A DNA stretch of 64,000 nucleotides from an uncultured Prevotellaceae bacterium (GTDB lineage Bacteria; Bacteroidota; Bacteroidia; Bacteroidales; Bacteroidaceae): NCBI GenBank assembly GCA_900314655.1, contig OMWC01000008.1:1-64000 (forward strand), in the 5' to 3' direction. Under the pieces are notes generated by a model. It was not told where the DNA came from. It saw only the letters and a list, made by a program, of their open reading frames with translations, and made no database searches. Numbering within the stretch: the first letter of the stretch is position 1; every line of letters begins with the position of its first letter. This document shows positions 1-8,990 of the stretch, one piece after another. The position numbers were made by a program, and so were the translations under genes.

Positions 1-85
1 TGTTAAACTTGGTTCTTAAACTCTCTGTTGAGAGGTTTCCAAAAATGCCTAACTATCTGTAAATGAGTTATTTGTGTGTATGTAC

Positions 86-172
86 TACAAACTAATTTAC
101 TTTGTACTTCATCCGATGATGTTTTGGGGCCCATTTGATGGGTTTTTGAGGTACAAACTAATTTACTTTGTA
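86..172. promoter_or_regulatory. Paired palindromic operator-like sites with a hairpin between them
   Basis: A 21-bp sequence beginning TACAAACTAATT and ending CTTTGTA occurs identically at 86-106 and 152-172. Each copy is an imperfect dyad (TACAAA/TTTGTA arms, TAA/TTA inner arms), as expected of a dimeric repressor site. Between them a short hairpin (CCCAT-TTG-ATGGG, 130-142) is followed by five Ts and could act as a weak terminator or attenuator. The pair lies directly upstream of the restriction operon promoter, so control of restriction timing is a reasonable inference. No controller gene is visible. Confidence 0.5.
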
Positions 173-227
173 GTCCCGCTGATGATACTTTTCAGCAGAA
201 TCATGCATCAGAATCAAAAGAATTGAT

Positions 228-235
228 TATATTTG
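228..235 (+). promoter_or_regulatory. -7 promoter box for res operon
   Basis: TATATTTG matches the Bacteroidota TAnnTTTG -7 consensus and lies 36 nt before the res start codon. No clear -33 TTTG is seen. Confidence 0.55.
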
Positions 236-271
236 CAAGCGGAAAAGAAGAAAATCATCAAGGATTGAATC

Positions 272-3118
272 ATGTTTTATAAACTGATTGAAAAGAAACG
301 TAACGAGTGGCTGGCATCTGACGAATGCACCATCAAGGAACTGTTGCAGTATATTGTGCAGCGGGGCATGATGCGCGACGCTCAGATAGAGGCCATCAAG
401 ACATACCTGTTTCTGAAGATAGCCTGCAAGAACCAGCCCTTGTGGCGGCTCTTTGTCGATGGCGTGTTCAACGACACCAACATCGGGCAGGTGGAACTTA
501 CAGAGTCAGCCCGCCAGATGTTCAGCACCAACAAGGCCGCAGTGGCTTTGTTCCAGTATTCGCGCCTACACGACAAGAAAGGCAAGCAGCTGGCTCCAGA
601 ACTGGAGCAATATATCAAACAGCATGCCGACGGGATAGACTATGAAGCCACGTTTAAGAAGATATTCTATGACGTAACCTATACCGACTACCTCTTCAGT
701 CTGCCTATGGGAGCCGGCAAGACTTATCTGATGGCAGCATTCATCTATCTCGACCTCTATTTTGCTCAAAACGAGCCACACAACCCAGCCTTTGCCCACA
801 ACTTCATGGTGATGGCACCGTCGGGCTTGAAGTCATCGATTGTTCCCAGTCTGAAACATATCAAGGAGTTCGACCCGTCGTGGATTATCCCTGAACCTGC
901 GGCCACGGAACTGCGCCGAATGATTAAGTTTGAGATTCTTGACGAACAGAAAACGGCCAACAAGAGCAACCGCATCAAGAACCCCAATGCACAGAAGATA
1001 AACAACCACCAACCGTTTGAAGACTTGAAAGGGCTGGTGGCCATTACCAATGCAGAAAAAGTTATTCTTGATCGCTTCGATACCAATCAGGACCCTTCGC
1101 TTTTCTCTGAACAAGAGCTAAAGCGCATGGCGTTGGCCAACGAACTTCGGGAATTGATAGGTTCTGTCCCACATCTTGCCGTTTATATCGACGAGGTGCA
1201 TCATGCTGCCGACGGCGAAATCAAGCTCCGCCAGGTGGTAAGCGAATGGACGGAGAAACATACGTTCAACGCTGTGCTCGGCTTCTCTGGCACACCTTAT
1301 TTAGATAGTGCCGAGCCATTGAAAATATCGGATACGCTGACCATCAAGAATACCGACCTTGCCAACGTGGTGTATTACTACCCGTTGGTAGAGGGCATCG
1401 GCAACTTCCTGAAAAATCCTGATGTGAAGTTTGAGGATAGCGACTCACAGACGATTGTCGCTAACGGTGTCCATGAATTTCTTGACAAGTATCGCAATAC
1501 CGTTTATGCCAACGGCACCCAGGCCAAACTGGCCATCTATTGCGGCCAGATTGAGACGCTCGAAGAAAGCATCTATCCTTTGGTGTCAGAGATAGTTGCT
1601 TCATACGGGCTGAACCCCACAGATACTATTCTGCCATATCACGGCGGCAACAAGCAGTACCCTCAGCATGAGGGTTCTGAGACGGCTTTTGCCTCGCTCG
1701 ATACATCTATCTCGAAATATAAGATTGTACTCCTCGTGCAGATAGGTAAGGAAGGCTGGGACTGTAAGAGTCTGACAGGTGTCATACTGCCACAAAAGGG
1801 TGTCTGTCCCACGAATATGGTGCTCCAGACCTCATGCCGCTGTCTGCGTCAAGTGACAAAGGACAGTCAGGAGACGGCCCTTATCTGGCTCAACAAGTTC
1901 AATGCCGAGAAGCTGAACCGCCAGTTGCAACAGCAGCAGAACATCACGCTGAAGGAGTTTGGCGGCAAACCGAACATAGAGCCAAAACTGATAGACCGCT
2001 TCTCGCGAATGGAACGTATGCAGGTGCCTAAGATAGACTTCTACCAACTGAAGGTCAGCTATGAGACACTCGTTATCAACGAAGCCAATGACCCAGCTGA
2101 GCGATTGCGAAGCGAGAACATTTTGGCTCTGTCAGATATATCCCTGATTCATCAGCAGGATATGGAGGGCAATCTGATTGCTTCTGTCGAGCAGGAAAGC
2201 AAAGAAGAGGTTCGTACATCCTTCCGCTGGTGGCTCCACCAGATAGCCAAGGAGAGTTTCGGCATGCTCTCGGTGGCCGACTTGAAAAACTGTGAAGCAG
2301 CGTTGCAGGCCATCTTCGCAAAGATTACTACGGAGAAGGATGGCGAGTTGATTGAGAATAGCAGATACGACCATCAGCGCATCCGCTCGCTGATCCGTCA
2401 GGCCTTTGCACCTCAGCGCGACTTTACGACGAGAGAGGAAATCTTGCCCGAACAAGCCAGTTTGTTGCAGATTGAGAGGCTGACATCACCCATTGAAGAC
2501 AGCGAGAAGTTCTTCCCAGACCAGCAGGCCGTTCATGAGGTTATGGAGTGGGACGAAAAGCCTCCTCGCCAAGAGTTGACGGCAGAACAGAAGGCTAAGA
2601 TAGCCGAACTGGAGGCTTTGGGCATAGATGTTTCTGCACTACGCAATCTCAAGCCAGACCCGCATCCAGAGCGGAGGCAGACCTACCATTATCTGCCCTA
2701 CCGCTTCGACAGCGGTCTGGAGAGGCATTTCCTGTCTCAGGAGGTTCTGCCTCTGATTAAGGAGAAGGCATTGGAAGTCTATTTCAACGGCGACGACACC
2801 CTGACCGATTTTAAGATTAATTGCTACAAACGTGTTGCAGGCAATTGGCGATACATCGGCCGCTACGTGCCCGATTTCCTGTTGTTCAGCCGCAACGAGC
2901 AGAAGCAGATAGACAAGTGTATCATCATCGAGACCAAGGGTGAGGGCTTTGCCGCTAAGTTCAAGGACCGGCTCGACTTCATGTCAGAGTTCGTCAAGAA
3001 GAACAACGACAAGTTTGGCTACCAGCGTTTCGACTTCCTCTATTTGGAAGATACCATTCCCCCAGAGCAGCGCCGTCAGAAGACCCTTGCTGCCATCAAA
3101 AATTTCTTTAACATGTAA
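272..3118 (+). CDS. res: Type III restriction enzyme, Res subunit
   Basis: This is the ATP-dependent helicase/nuclease subunit of a type III restriction-modification system, which cleaves DNA with the Mod subunit. A superfamily 2 helicase core is visible: Walker A PMGAGKT near residue 147, and a DEVHH (DEAD-type) motif near 306. The C terminus has a PD...ETK nuclease motif (PDFLLF near 867, IIETKGEG near 887), the PD-(D/E)xK arrangement expected of Res. The length of 948 residues is normal for the family. It is the first gene of a tight operon, with rhuM starting 4 nt after its stop and mod after that; res ahead of mod is the reverse of the commonest order. Start chosen at the first ATG behind the TATATTTG box. 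The function is well supported; the recognition sequence cannot be read from the gene. Confidence 0.92.
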   Translation: MFYKLIEKKRNEWLASDECTIKELLQYIVQRGMMRDAQIEAIKTYLFLKIACKNQPLWRLFVDGVFNDTNIGQVELTESARQMFSTNKAAVALFQYSRLHDKKGKQLAPELEQYIKQHADGIDYEATFKKIFYDVTYTDYLFSLPMGAGKTYLMAAFIYLDLYFAQNEPHNPAFAHNFMVMAPSGLKSSIVPSLKHIKEFDPSWIIPEPAATELRRMIKFEILDEQKTANKSNRIKNPNAQKINNHQPFEDLKGLVAITNAEKVILDRFDTNQDPSLFSEQELKRMALANELRELIGSVPHLAVYIDEVHHAADGEIKLRQVVSEWTEKHTFNAVLGFSGTPYLDSAEPLKISDTLTIKNTDLANVVYYYPLVEGIGNFLKNPDVKFEDSDSQTIVANGVHEFLDKYRNTVYANGTQAKLAIYCGQIETLEESIYPLVSEIVASYGLNPTDTILPYHGGNKQYPQHEGSETAFASLDTSISKYKIVLLVQIGKEGWDCKSLTGVILPQKGVCPTNMVLQTSCRCLRQVTKDSQETALIWLNKFNAEKLNRQLQQQQNITLKEFGGKPNIEPKLIDRFSRMERMQVPKIDFYQLKVSYETLVINEANDPAERLRSENILALSDISLIHQQDMEGNLIASVEQESKEEVRTSFRWWLHQIAKESFGMLSVADLKNCEAALQAIFAKITTEKDGELIENSRYDHQRIRSLIRQAFAPQRDFTTREEILPEQASLLQIERLTSPIEDSEKFFPDQQAVHEVMEWDEKPPRQELTAEQKAKIAELEALGIDVSALRNLKPDPHPERRQTYHYLPYRFDSGLERHFLSQEVLPLIKEKALEVYFNGDDTLTDFKINCYKRVAGNWRYIGRYVPDFLLFSRNEQKQIDKCIIIETKGEGFAAKFKDRLDFMSEFVKKNNDKFGYQRFDFLYLEDTIPPEQRRQKTLAAIKNFFNM

Positions 3119-3122
3119 GATT

Positions 3123-4139
3123 ATGGACGACAAAGGAAGTATTATACTATATACCACGCCCGGCGGAGAGGCTAAGATAGAAGTCAGACTGCACGACGAA
3201 ACGGTGTGGCTGACGTTAGACCAAATGGCAGAATTGTTCCAGCGTAACAAATCTACCATTTCACGGCATATCAAGAACATCTTTGAGTCGGGAGAATTGA
3301 ATGCAGATTCAACAGTTGCGTTTTTTGCAACAGTTCAAATGGAAGGAAAGCGTAAGGTTGAAAGAAACCTTGCTTTCTACAACCTTGACATGATTATCAG
3401 CGTGGGCTATCGCGTCAATTCCTATCGTGGCGTACAATTCCGTCAGTGGGCAACAATGGTGCTGAAAGAGTATATCAAGAAAGGCTTTGTACTAAATGAC
3501 GAACTTCTGAAGAATGCCGGGCGAGGGAACTATTTCGATGAACTGCTGGCTCGTATTCGGGATATTCGTTCATCTGAAAAAATCTTCTATCGAAAGGTTC
3601 TTGAGATTTATGCGCTCAGCATCGACTACGACCCGCGCGTAGAAATGACCAGACAATTCTTTGCCACGGTCCAAAATAAGATGCACTATGCTGCTCATGG
3701 ACATACCGCTGCAGAGATTATATACGACAGAGCTAATGCTGCCAAGGACTTTATGGGACTAACCACCTGGACTGGAATGATGCCCAAACGCACCGATGCC
3801 GAGTATGCCAAGAACTATCTCAATGAGGAAGAGATTGACACGCTGAACCGCATCGTGAACCTCTATATTGACTATGCAGAACTTCGAGCCAAAGACCACA
3901 AGCCCATGTATATGCGCGACTGGATTCAGAAGCTGGACGATTTCCTACGCCTGTCGGATAGAGAACTATTAACCCACGCAGGAAGCATCTCCGCTAAACT
4001 GGCAAAGGAAAAGGCAGATGCTGAATACGACAAATTCAAAGAGCGGACGCAGAATGAACTGACTCCCGTTGAGATTCACTTTATTGAGAATTTCGAGCGA
4101 GAGCAAAAAAGAATAAAAGACGACAATAAAAAGAAATAA
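3123..4139 (+). CDS. RhuM family protein
   Basis: A 338-residue member of the RhuM family, named after a gene of a Salmonella pathogenicity island; its biochemical role is unknown. The N terminus holds a helix-turn-helix-like stretch (LTLDQMAELFQRNKSTISRH, about residues 24-43), followed by the conserved VGYRVNSYRGVQFRQWA segment. The C-terminal third is helical and charged, and contains a HGHTAAEIIYDRA motif. I chose ATG 3123, 4 nt after the res stop, although the frame stays open further upstream inside res; that upstream part is a frame shadow of the res C terminus. The stop is 2 nt from mod, so all three genes are surely cotranscribed. RhuM genes are often embedded in restriction-modification operons, so an accessory or regulatory role is plausible but unproven. 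Confidence 0.85.
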   Translation: MDDKGSIILYTTPGGEAKIEVRLHDETVWLTLDQMAELFQRNKSTISRHIKNIFESGELNADSTVAFFATVQMEGKRKVERNLAFYNLDMIISVGYRVNSYRGVQFRQWATMVLKEYIKKGFVLNDELLKNAGRGNYFDELLARIRDIRSSEKIFYRKVLEIYALSIDYDPRVEMTRQFFATVQNKMHYAAHGHTAAEIIYDRANAAKDFMGLTTWTGMMPKRTDAEYAKNYLNEEEIDTLNRIVNLYIDYAELRAKDHKPMYMRDWIQKLDDFLRLSDRELLTHAGSISAKLAKEKADAEYDKFKERTQNELTPVEIHFIENFEREQKRIKDDNKKK

Positions 4140-4141
4140 CG

Positions 4142-6166
4142 ATGGCTATAAAATATGTTCCCTATTTCCCCAATACGCTTGAAGGACAAGCAGTGTTAGA
4201 CAATTTCGTGCGAACCAAACGTGTCTTGCGCTATCGTGACAATGATCAGGTCGTAGAGCGAGTGCAGCGTGGTATGCCCCTCTACGAGATGGAGCTGAAA
4301 GAGCAGGTAGGCCAAAATCCAAACAATCTGGTGATCCGCGGCGAGTGTCTCTCGGCTTGCGCCTACCTGAAGGACAAGGGCGTTCAGGTTGACCTTGTGT
4401 ATATCGACCCACCCTTTGCCAGCGGTGCCGATTATGCCAAGAAGGTGTATATCCGTCGCAACCCCAAGGTTGCAGCAGCTATTGCCCAGGCTGAAAGTGA
4501 ACTCGACATTGAAGAGTTGAAAGCTTTCGAGGAAAAGATGTATGGCGACGTATGGGACAAAGAGCGTTACCTTAACTGGATGTACGAGAACCTCATAGCC
4601 ATCAAGAGCGTGATGAGTGAGGATGCAAGCATCTATGTGCATCTGGACTATCACATAGGACACTATGTAAAGATTCTGATGGATGAGATATTTGGAGAGG
4701 AGAATTTTCAGAACGAAATAGTTTGGAAAAAAACAAATGCACATAACTTTAAGACCAAGGGATTTGTAAAAGCATACGATTCTATTTTTATATATGTTAT
4801 GGATAATAGTGGTTTTGTCTTCAATGAACAATATGGAGAAATATCACAAGAACAATTATCTCGATATAAGCAAGATAAAGATGGTAGGTATTACACGGGG
4901 CAGGATTTAACTTTTACAGGAAATAGTGCAGCAAGAAAGTTCACGTGGAGAGGAGCCACACCGCCTCCAGGTAGGGTATGGGGTATGGATGAAGAACAGC
5001 TGGAATCGTTATACCAGCAAGGACTTATATTGCTTAGAAAAGATGGAGTTCCAAGGCTCGATGGCTACAAAGTATATCTTGATGATAAAAAAGGAACTCC
5101 CTTAACATCTATATGGGATGATATAGATAGAGTTGGTAATACTTCTTCGGAACGTATCGACTATGCCACTCAGAAACCCGAAGCTTTATTGGAACGCATT
5201 ATCAAGGCCAGTTCAAATGAAGGAATGCTCGTTGCCGATTTCTTTGGTGGCAGTGGTGTGACAGCAGCGGTTGCCAACAAGTTAGGCCGCAACTTCATCC
5301 ATTGCGACATCGGCATTAATAGCATTCAGACCGTTCGTGACAGACTGAAAGCTGCCAGTGCCGAGTTTGATGTGCTGGAAATAAAAGACGGCGTGTCGCT
5401 CTATCGCAACCCCGTACAGACGATGGATAAGCTTAAAAGCTTGATTAAGGGCTTGCGTAACGAGGATGCATTGGATAAGTTCTGGGAAGGCAGCATCGTA
5501 GATACACAGCACGGCATGATGCCCGTCTATCTGCCCAACCTGATGGACAGTTCGACTCGCTTGCTCGACAAGGTGCTCATGAATCGCATCATCCGCGAAG
5601 CCTTGCCCGACTTGCCTGAGGACACCAAGCGCGTCATCGTCTATTACATCGACATCACCGACCGCGAGGAGATAGAGCAGTTTATCCATGAGCAGAACAA
5701 CCGGACCACCATAGAGATAGAACTGCGCGACCTGAAGCAGGTGCTGGACGAGGTGGTGGTGGAAGACGAAGCCGAGTGGGAACTCATGGAAACCCAAGAC
5801 AGCCTGTTCCGCGGTTGGAAGGTGGAACTGAAGAGTTTCCACAGCGACCGTGTGCTGCGCAAGATAGATGAAGTGAACCAAAAGAGCCAGCAGCAATCAA
5901 TAGCCAAAGGCAAGGCCTTCAAGCCTATTGAGATTAGTGACGAAGGACTGGAAACCATCGAGTGGCTCAGTCTGGACTGCACTACTGCCGACAAGCAAGC
6001 CCCCTGGCACAGCGATGCAGAAGCGAAGATCGACCGCTTGGGTTACGTTATCCTTAACGGCAAGAAGACGCAAGACTTCTGGGATGCTACCATCCGCTGC
6101 GACCAGAAACCTCTCCGCATGAAAATTCGCAATATCTGCGGCGACGAAACTGTATTTGTTTTATAG
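4142..6166 (+). CDS. mod: Type III DNA methyltransferase, Mod subunit
   Basis: The modification and recognition subunit of the type III system, which methylates adenine in one strand of a short asymmetric site. The order DPPF (motif IV, residues about 89-92) and then FFGGSG (motif I, near 367) is that of a beta-class amino-methyltransferase. The target recognition domain should lie between them, about residues 184-339. Bases 4693-5160, encoding this part, are clearly richer in A+T and use different codons from the flanks, which suggests the recognition domain was swapped in by recombination. The 674-residue length is usual. No simple-sequence repeat of the phase-variable type is present in the gene. 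The stop is followed by an HU-like gene with its own promoter, ending the operon. Confidence 0.92.
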   Translation: MAIKYVPYFPNTLEGQAVLDNFVRTKRVLRYRDNDQVVERVQRGMPLYEMELKEQVGQNPNNLVIRGECLSACAYLKDKGVQVDLVYIDPPFASGADYAKKVYIRRNPKVAAAIAQAESELDIEELKAFEEKMYGDVWDKERYLNWMYENLIAIKSVMSEDASIYVHLDYHIGHYVKILMDEIFGEENFQNEIVWKKTNAHNFKTKGFVKAYDSIFIYVMDNSGFVFNEQYGEISQEQLSRYKQDKDGRYYTGQDLTFTGNSAARKFTWRGATPPPGRVWGMDEEQLESLYQQGLILLRKDGVPRLDGYKVYLDDKKGTPLTSIWDDIDRVGNTSSERIDYATQKPEALLERIIKASSNEGMLVADFFGGSGVTAAVANKLGRNFIHCDIGINSIQTVRDRLKAASAEFDVLEIKDGVSLYRNPVQTMDKLKSLIKGLRNEDALDKFWEGSIVDTQHGMMPVYLPNLMDSSTRLLDKVLMNRIIREALPDLPEDTKRVIVYYIDITDREEIEQFIHEQNNRTTIEIELRDLKQVLDEVVVEDEAEWELMETQDSLFRGWKVELKSFHSDRVLRKIDEVNQKSQQQSIAKGKAFKPIEISDEGLETIEWLSLDCTTADKQAPWHSDAEAKIDRLGYVILNGKKTQDFWDATIRCDQKPLRMKIRNICGDETVFVL

Positions 6167-6176
6167 TTGAACTGGT

Positions 6177-6205
6177 ATTGCTATGGCTTCTGTATCATAT
6201 ATTTG
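6177..6205 (+). promoter_or_regulatory. Promoter of HU-like gene
   Basis: TATATTTG at 6198-6205 is a full -7 match, with ATTG at 6177-6180 at the right distance for the -33 element. The start codon is 23 nt downstream. Confidence 0.7.
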
Positions 6206-6228
6206 CAAACTAGAAAACAAAAACAACT

Positions 6229-6666
6229 ATGAGCATAAGAATTAAACTTCGTAAAAACGAAATCAAGAGCAACAAGAACTACGGGCAGTATTTTGCTGAG
6301 ACCGTGAGTATGGGAACCGTTGGCGTGGAGCAGCTGGCCGAGGAAATCAGCCGCAACTGCACGCTGAAGTCAAGCGATGTGCAGGGGGCAATCATTGCCT
6401 TGCAGGAGGTGATGGCCAACCATCTGCAGAGTGGGGAGACCGTGGTGCTTCCCGGCATCGGCAGCTTTTCGCTTTCGGCAGAAAGCAGCGGCGCGGAATC
6501 GCCGAAGAAATTCAGCCTGCAACGCCACATCCGCGGCATCAAGTGCCGCTTCCGTCCGTCGGGCAAACGCCAGGGCGGGAAGAACGGCCCTATCGTCTAT
6601 GACCTGGTGGGCGATGCCAAGGTGGATTGGGTACCTCTTTATAAAAAGGGACGGACGGATGAATAA
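6229..6666 (+). CDS. HU-like DNA-binding protein
   Basis: A 145-residue Bacteroidota HU/IHF-like nucleoid protein. The N-terminal half (SMGTVGVEQLAEEISRNCTL...QEVMANHL) matches the HU dimerisation helices, followed by VVLPGIGSFSLS, the start of the DNA-binding beta arm. Compared with the classic 90-residue HU it has an N-terminal lead (IRIKLRKNEIKSNKNYGQYF) and a basic C-terminal extension (RFRPSGKRQGGKNG), both typical of the long Bacteroidota variants. It has its own strong promoter and lies 32 nt before the patatin gene, so the two may be cotranscribed. A general role in DNA compaction is inferred from the family; a more specific role cannot be read. Confidence 0.85.
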   Translation: MSIRIKLRKNEIKSNKNYGQYFAETVSMGTVGVEQLAEEISRNCTLKSSDVQGAIIALQEVMANHLQSGETVVLPGIGSFSLSAESSGAESPKKFSLQRHIRGIKCRFRPSGKRQGGKNGPIVYDLVGDAKVDWVPLYKKGRTDE

Positions 6667-6698
6667 GGCAGAAAAAGAAGAATCAGAAAACAGTCATC

Positions 6699-8984
6699 AT
6701 GATGAAAAAGATCGTATTGATATTGGTTGCCGTGCTGATGAGTGGAGCAGCAATCGCCCAGACTGAGAGTACCGGCGTGAAGAGGAAGAAAGTAGGCGTG
6801 GTGCTGAGCGGCGGCGGCGCAAAGGGCATGGCCCACATCGGCGTGCTGAAGGTTTTGGAAAAGGCTGGCATCCCCGTGGATATCGTCACCGGCACGTCGA
6901 TGGGAAGCATCATCGGCGGACTCTATGCCATCGGCTACAATGCCAATGCGCTCGACTCGATGGTGAGGGTGCAGGACTGGACCTACGTGATCAGCGACCG
7001 TGAGGACTTGCGCCGCCAGAGTCTGAGCGACCGGAAGAAGCAGAACACCTATTTCTTTACGACGGGCATGACCATCGGCAAGCGCGACAAGAATGCCGGC
7101 GGTTTCATCAAGGGCAAGAATCTGGCCGAACTGTTCCAGCAGCTTTGTACGGGCTATACCGACTCACTCGATTTCACCCGCGACCTGCCCATCCCGTTCG
7201 CCTGTGTGGCTACGAATATCATTGACAACTCGGAGGTGGATTTCCATAGTGGGCGGCTGGCGCAGGCCATGCGTGCCTCGATGGCTATCCCGGCAGCCTT
7301 CTCGCCTGTGAGAATCGGCGACAAGGTGCTCGTGGACGGCGGACTGAAGAACAACTATCCTGCTGACATTGCCCGCGAGATGGGGGCCGAGATTATCATC
7401 GGCGTTACCGTGCAGGGCGCTCCGAAGGTGGCAGAAGACATGGGGGGCACGATGAGTATCATCAGCCAGATTGTGGATGTGAACTGTAAGAACAAGTATG
7501 ATGAGAACCTGTCCATCACCGACCTGCACTTCCGTGTGGATACGAAGGGCTATGGCTCAGCCAGTTTCACGCCGGCAGCCATCGACACGCTGATTCGACG
7601 CGGCGAGGAGGAGGGCATGCGCCATTGGGATGCCATCATGGCCCTGAAGGAACGCATCGGCATCAGCAAGGATTTCCGGCCTACGATCCTGAATCCGCTG
7701 CGTCCGCGGGTGTTCACGGAGAAACAGCGCGTGACGGGATTTACGTTTGAGAATATGACGCCCCAGGCAGAGCGGTTCATCCGCCAGAAGTATAATCTCT
7801 CGAAGACGGACAGCATCGATGCCAAACTGGAGCAACAGCTCACCACGACGATGCGCGTGGACCTGTTCTATCAGACCGCTGAGTGCCGGCTGATGCCTGA
7901 AAGGCTACGGGTAGGCGACGAAACGTCGGGAATAGGTGACGGCGTGCGCGTCATCCTTTCTGCCGGCAACCGCAAGTCGGTACAGTTTAATGCAGGTTTC
8001 CGTTTCGATACAGAGGAATATGCCACTGTGCAGCTGGGACTCGACATTCCGCTGAAGACCGCCATACCCGTCAGTACGGATTTCACGCTGCGACTGGGCA
8101 AGCGCCTGAAGGCACGCGCCGAACTGATGGTCCATCCGCGTAGTTTCACACGTCCTACCGTCAGCTTTGAATTTAACCGCAACGACGTTGACATCTATAT
8201 GGAAGGCGACCTGGCCTATACGATCCTCTACAATCAGTTCAAGGGTGACTTCGTTCCCATCAACTTCAATCTGAATAACTTCAACCTGCAAGTGGGGCTG
8301 CGCTGGGACTTCATGCACTACCGCAACAAGCTTGGGGCAGAGGGCTCTCCACAGGTGACGCTTGAGAACGAACATTTCTTCAGCTACCGGGCACGACTGA
8401 ACTACAATAGCGAGGACAACTGGACGTTCCCCACACGAGGTTCGCGCTTCAGGGCTGAGTATGCGTATGTAACCAACAACCTCGCGCAACTGAACGAGCG
8501 GGCGGCCGACGGCTCCATAGCAGATAAGAGAACCGGAATGAGCGAGGTAAGCGGCGACTGGCGCAGGTCGTTCACCTTTGGCAAGCACTTCACGCTTCAG
8601 CCCATGGTCTATGGACGTCTGCTTTTCGGCCCCGTCGTTCCACCTGTCTTCGGCAATGCGGTGGGAGGTGAATGGTTTGGCCACTACGTGGACCAGCAGA
8701 TGCCGTTTGCTGGCATAGGCTACATGGAGTACGTGAGCCATCATTTCATCGGCGCACAACTTCAGGCACAGGAACACATCGGACAAAACAGCTATGTGCT
8801 GCTCCGCGTGGCCGGTGCGCAGCATGCCGACAAGTTAAAGGAACTGCTGGACTACCGTACGATTCTCGGCATTCAGGCGGCTTACTATTACAACACGATG
8901 TTTGGCCCCATCGGTGCCTCCATCGGCTATAGTAACCGCTCCAAGAAACCTACCTTCTTCCTGAATCTCGGATACGAATTCTAA
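6699..8984 (+). CDS. Patatin-like phospholipase with C-terminal outer-membrane barrel
   Basis: Likely an outer-membrane lipid hydrolase of the patatin/D15 type (type Vd-like architecture). A signal peptide ends near IAQ (residues 1-21). The patatin domain shows the oxyanion loop SGGGAKGMAHIG (about 37-48), the nucleophile elbow GTSMG (about 65-69) and the catalytic DGG (near 212, VDGGLKNNYP). The rest is rich in alternating residues and ends in LGYEF with a terminal Phe, as in BamA-family beta-barrels. At 761 residues it has the normal length of this two-part family. Two ATGs are adjacent (6699 and 6702); the first was used. It is followed 6 nt later by another outer-membrane gene. The substrate is unknown, though phospholipid is the family expectation. 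Confidence 0.88.
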   Translation: MMKKIVLILVAVLMSGAAIAQTESTGVKRKKVGVVLSGGGAKGMAHIGVLKVLEKAGIPVDIVTGTSMGSIIGGLYAIGYNANALDSMVRVQDWTYVISDREDLRRQSLSDRKKQNTYFFTTGMTIGKRDKNAGGFIKGKNLAELFQQLCTGYTDSLDFTRDLPIPFACVATNIIDNSEVDFHSGRLAQAMRASMAIPAAFSPVRIGDKVLVDGGLKNNYPADIAREMGAEIIIGVTVQGAPKVAEDMGGTMSIISQIVDVNCKNKYDENLSITDLHFRVDTKGYGSASFTPAAIDTLIRRGEEEGMRHWDAIMALKERIGISKDFRPTILNPLRPRVFTEKQRVTGFTFENMTPQAERFIRQKYNLSKTDSIDAKLEQQLTTTMRVDLFYQTAECRLMPERLRVGDETSGIGDGVRVILSAGNRKSVQFNAGFRFDTEEYATVQLGLDIPLKTAIPVSTDFTLRLGKRLKARAELMVHPRSFTRPTVSFEFNRNDVDIYMEGDLAYTILYNQFKGDFVPINFNLNNFNLQVGLRWDFMHYRNKLGAEGSPQVTLENEHFFSYRARLNYNSEDNWTFPTRGSRFRAEYAYVTNNLAQLNERAADGSIADKRTGMSEVSGDWRRSFTFGKHFTLQPMVYGRLLFGPVVPPVFGNAVGGEWFGHYVDQQMPFAGIGYMEYVSHHFIGAQLQAQEHIGQNSYVLLRVAGAQHADKLKELLDYRTILGIQAAYYYNTMFGPIGASIGYSNRSKKPTFFLNLGYEF

Positions 8985-8990
8985 AGAATT

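Noticed and set aside
7905..8825. 306-codon open frame opposite the patatin/barrel gene
   Set aside because: No recognisable domain, and the frame lies wholly inside a well-supported gene.
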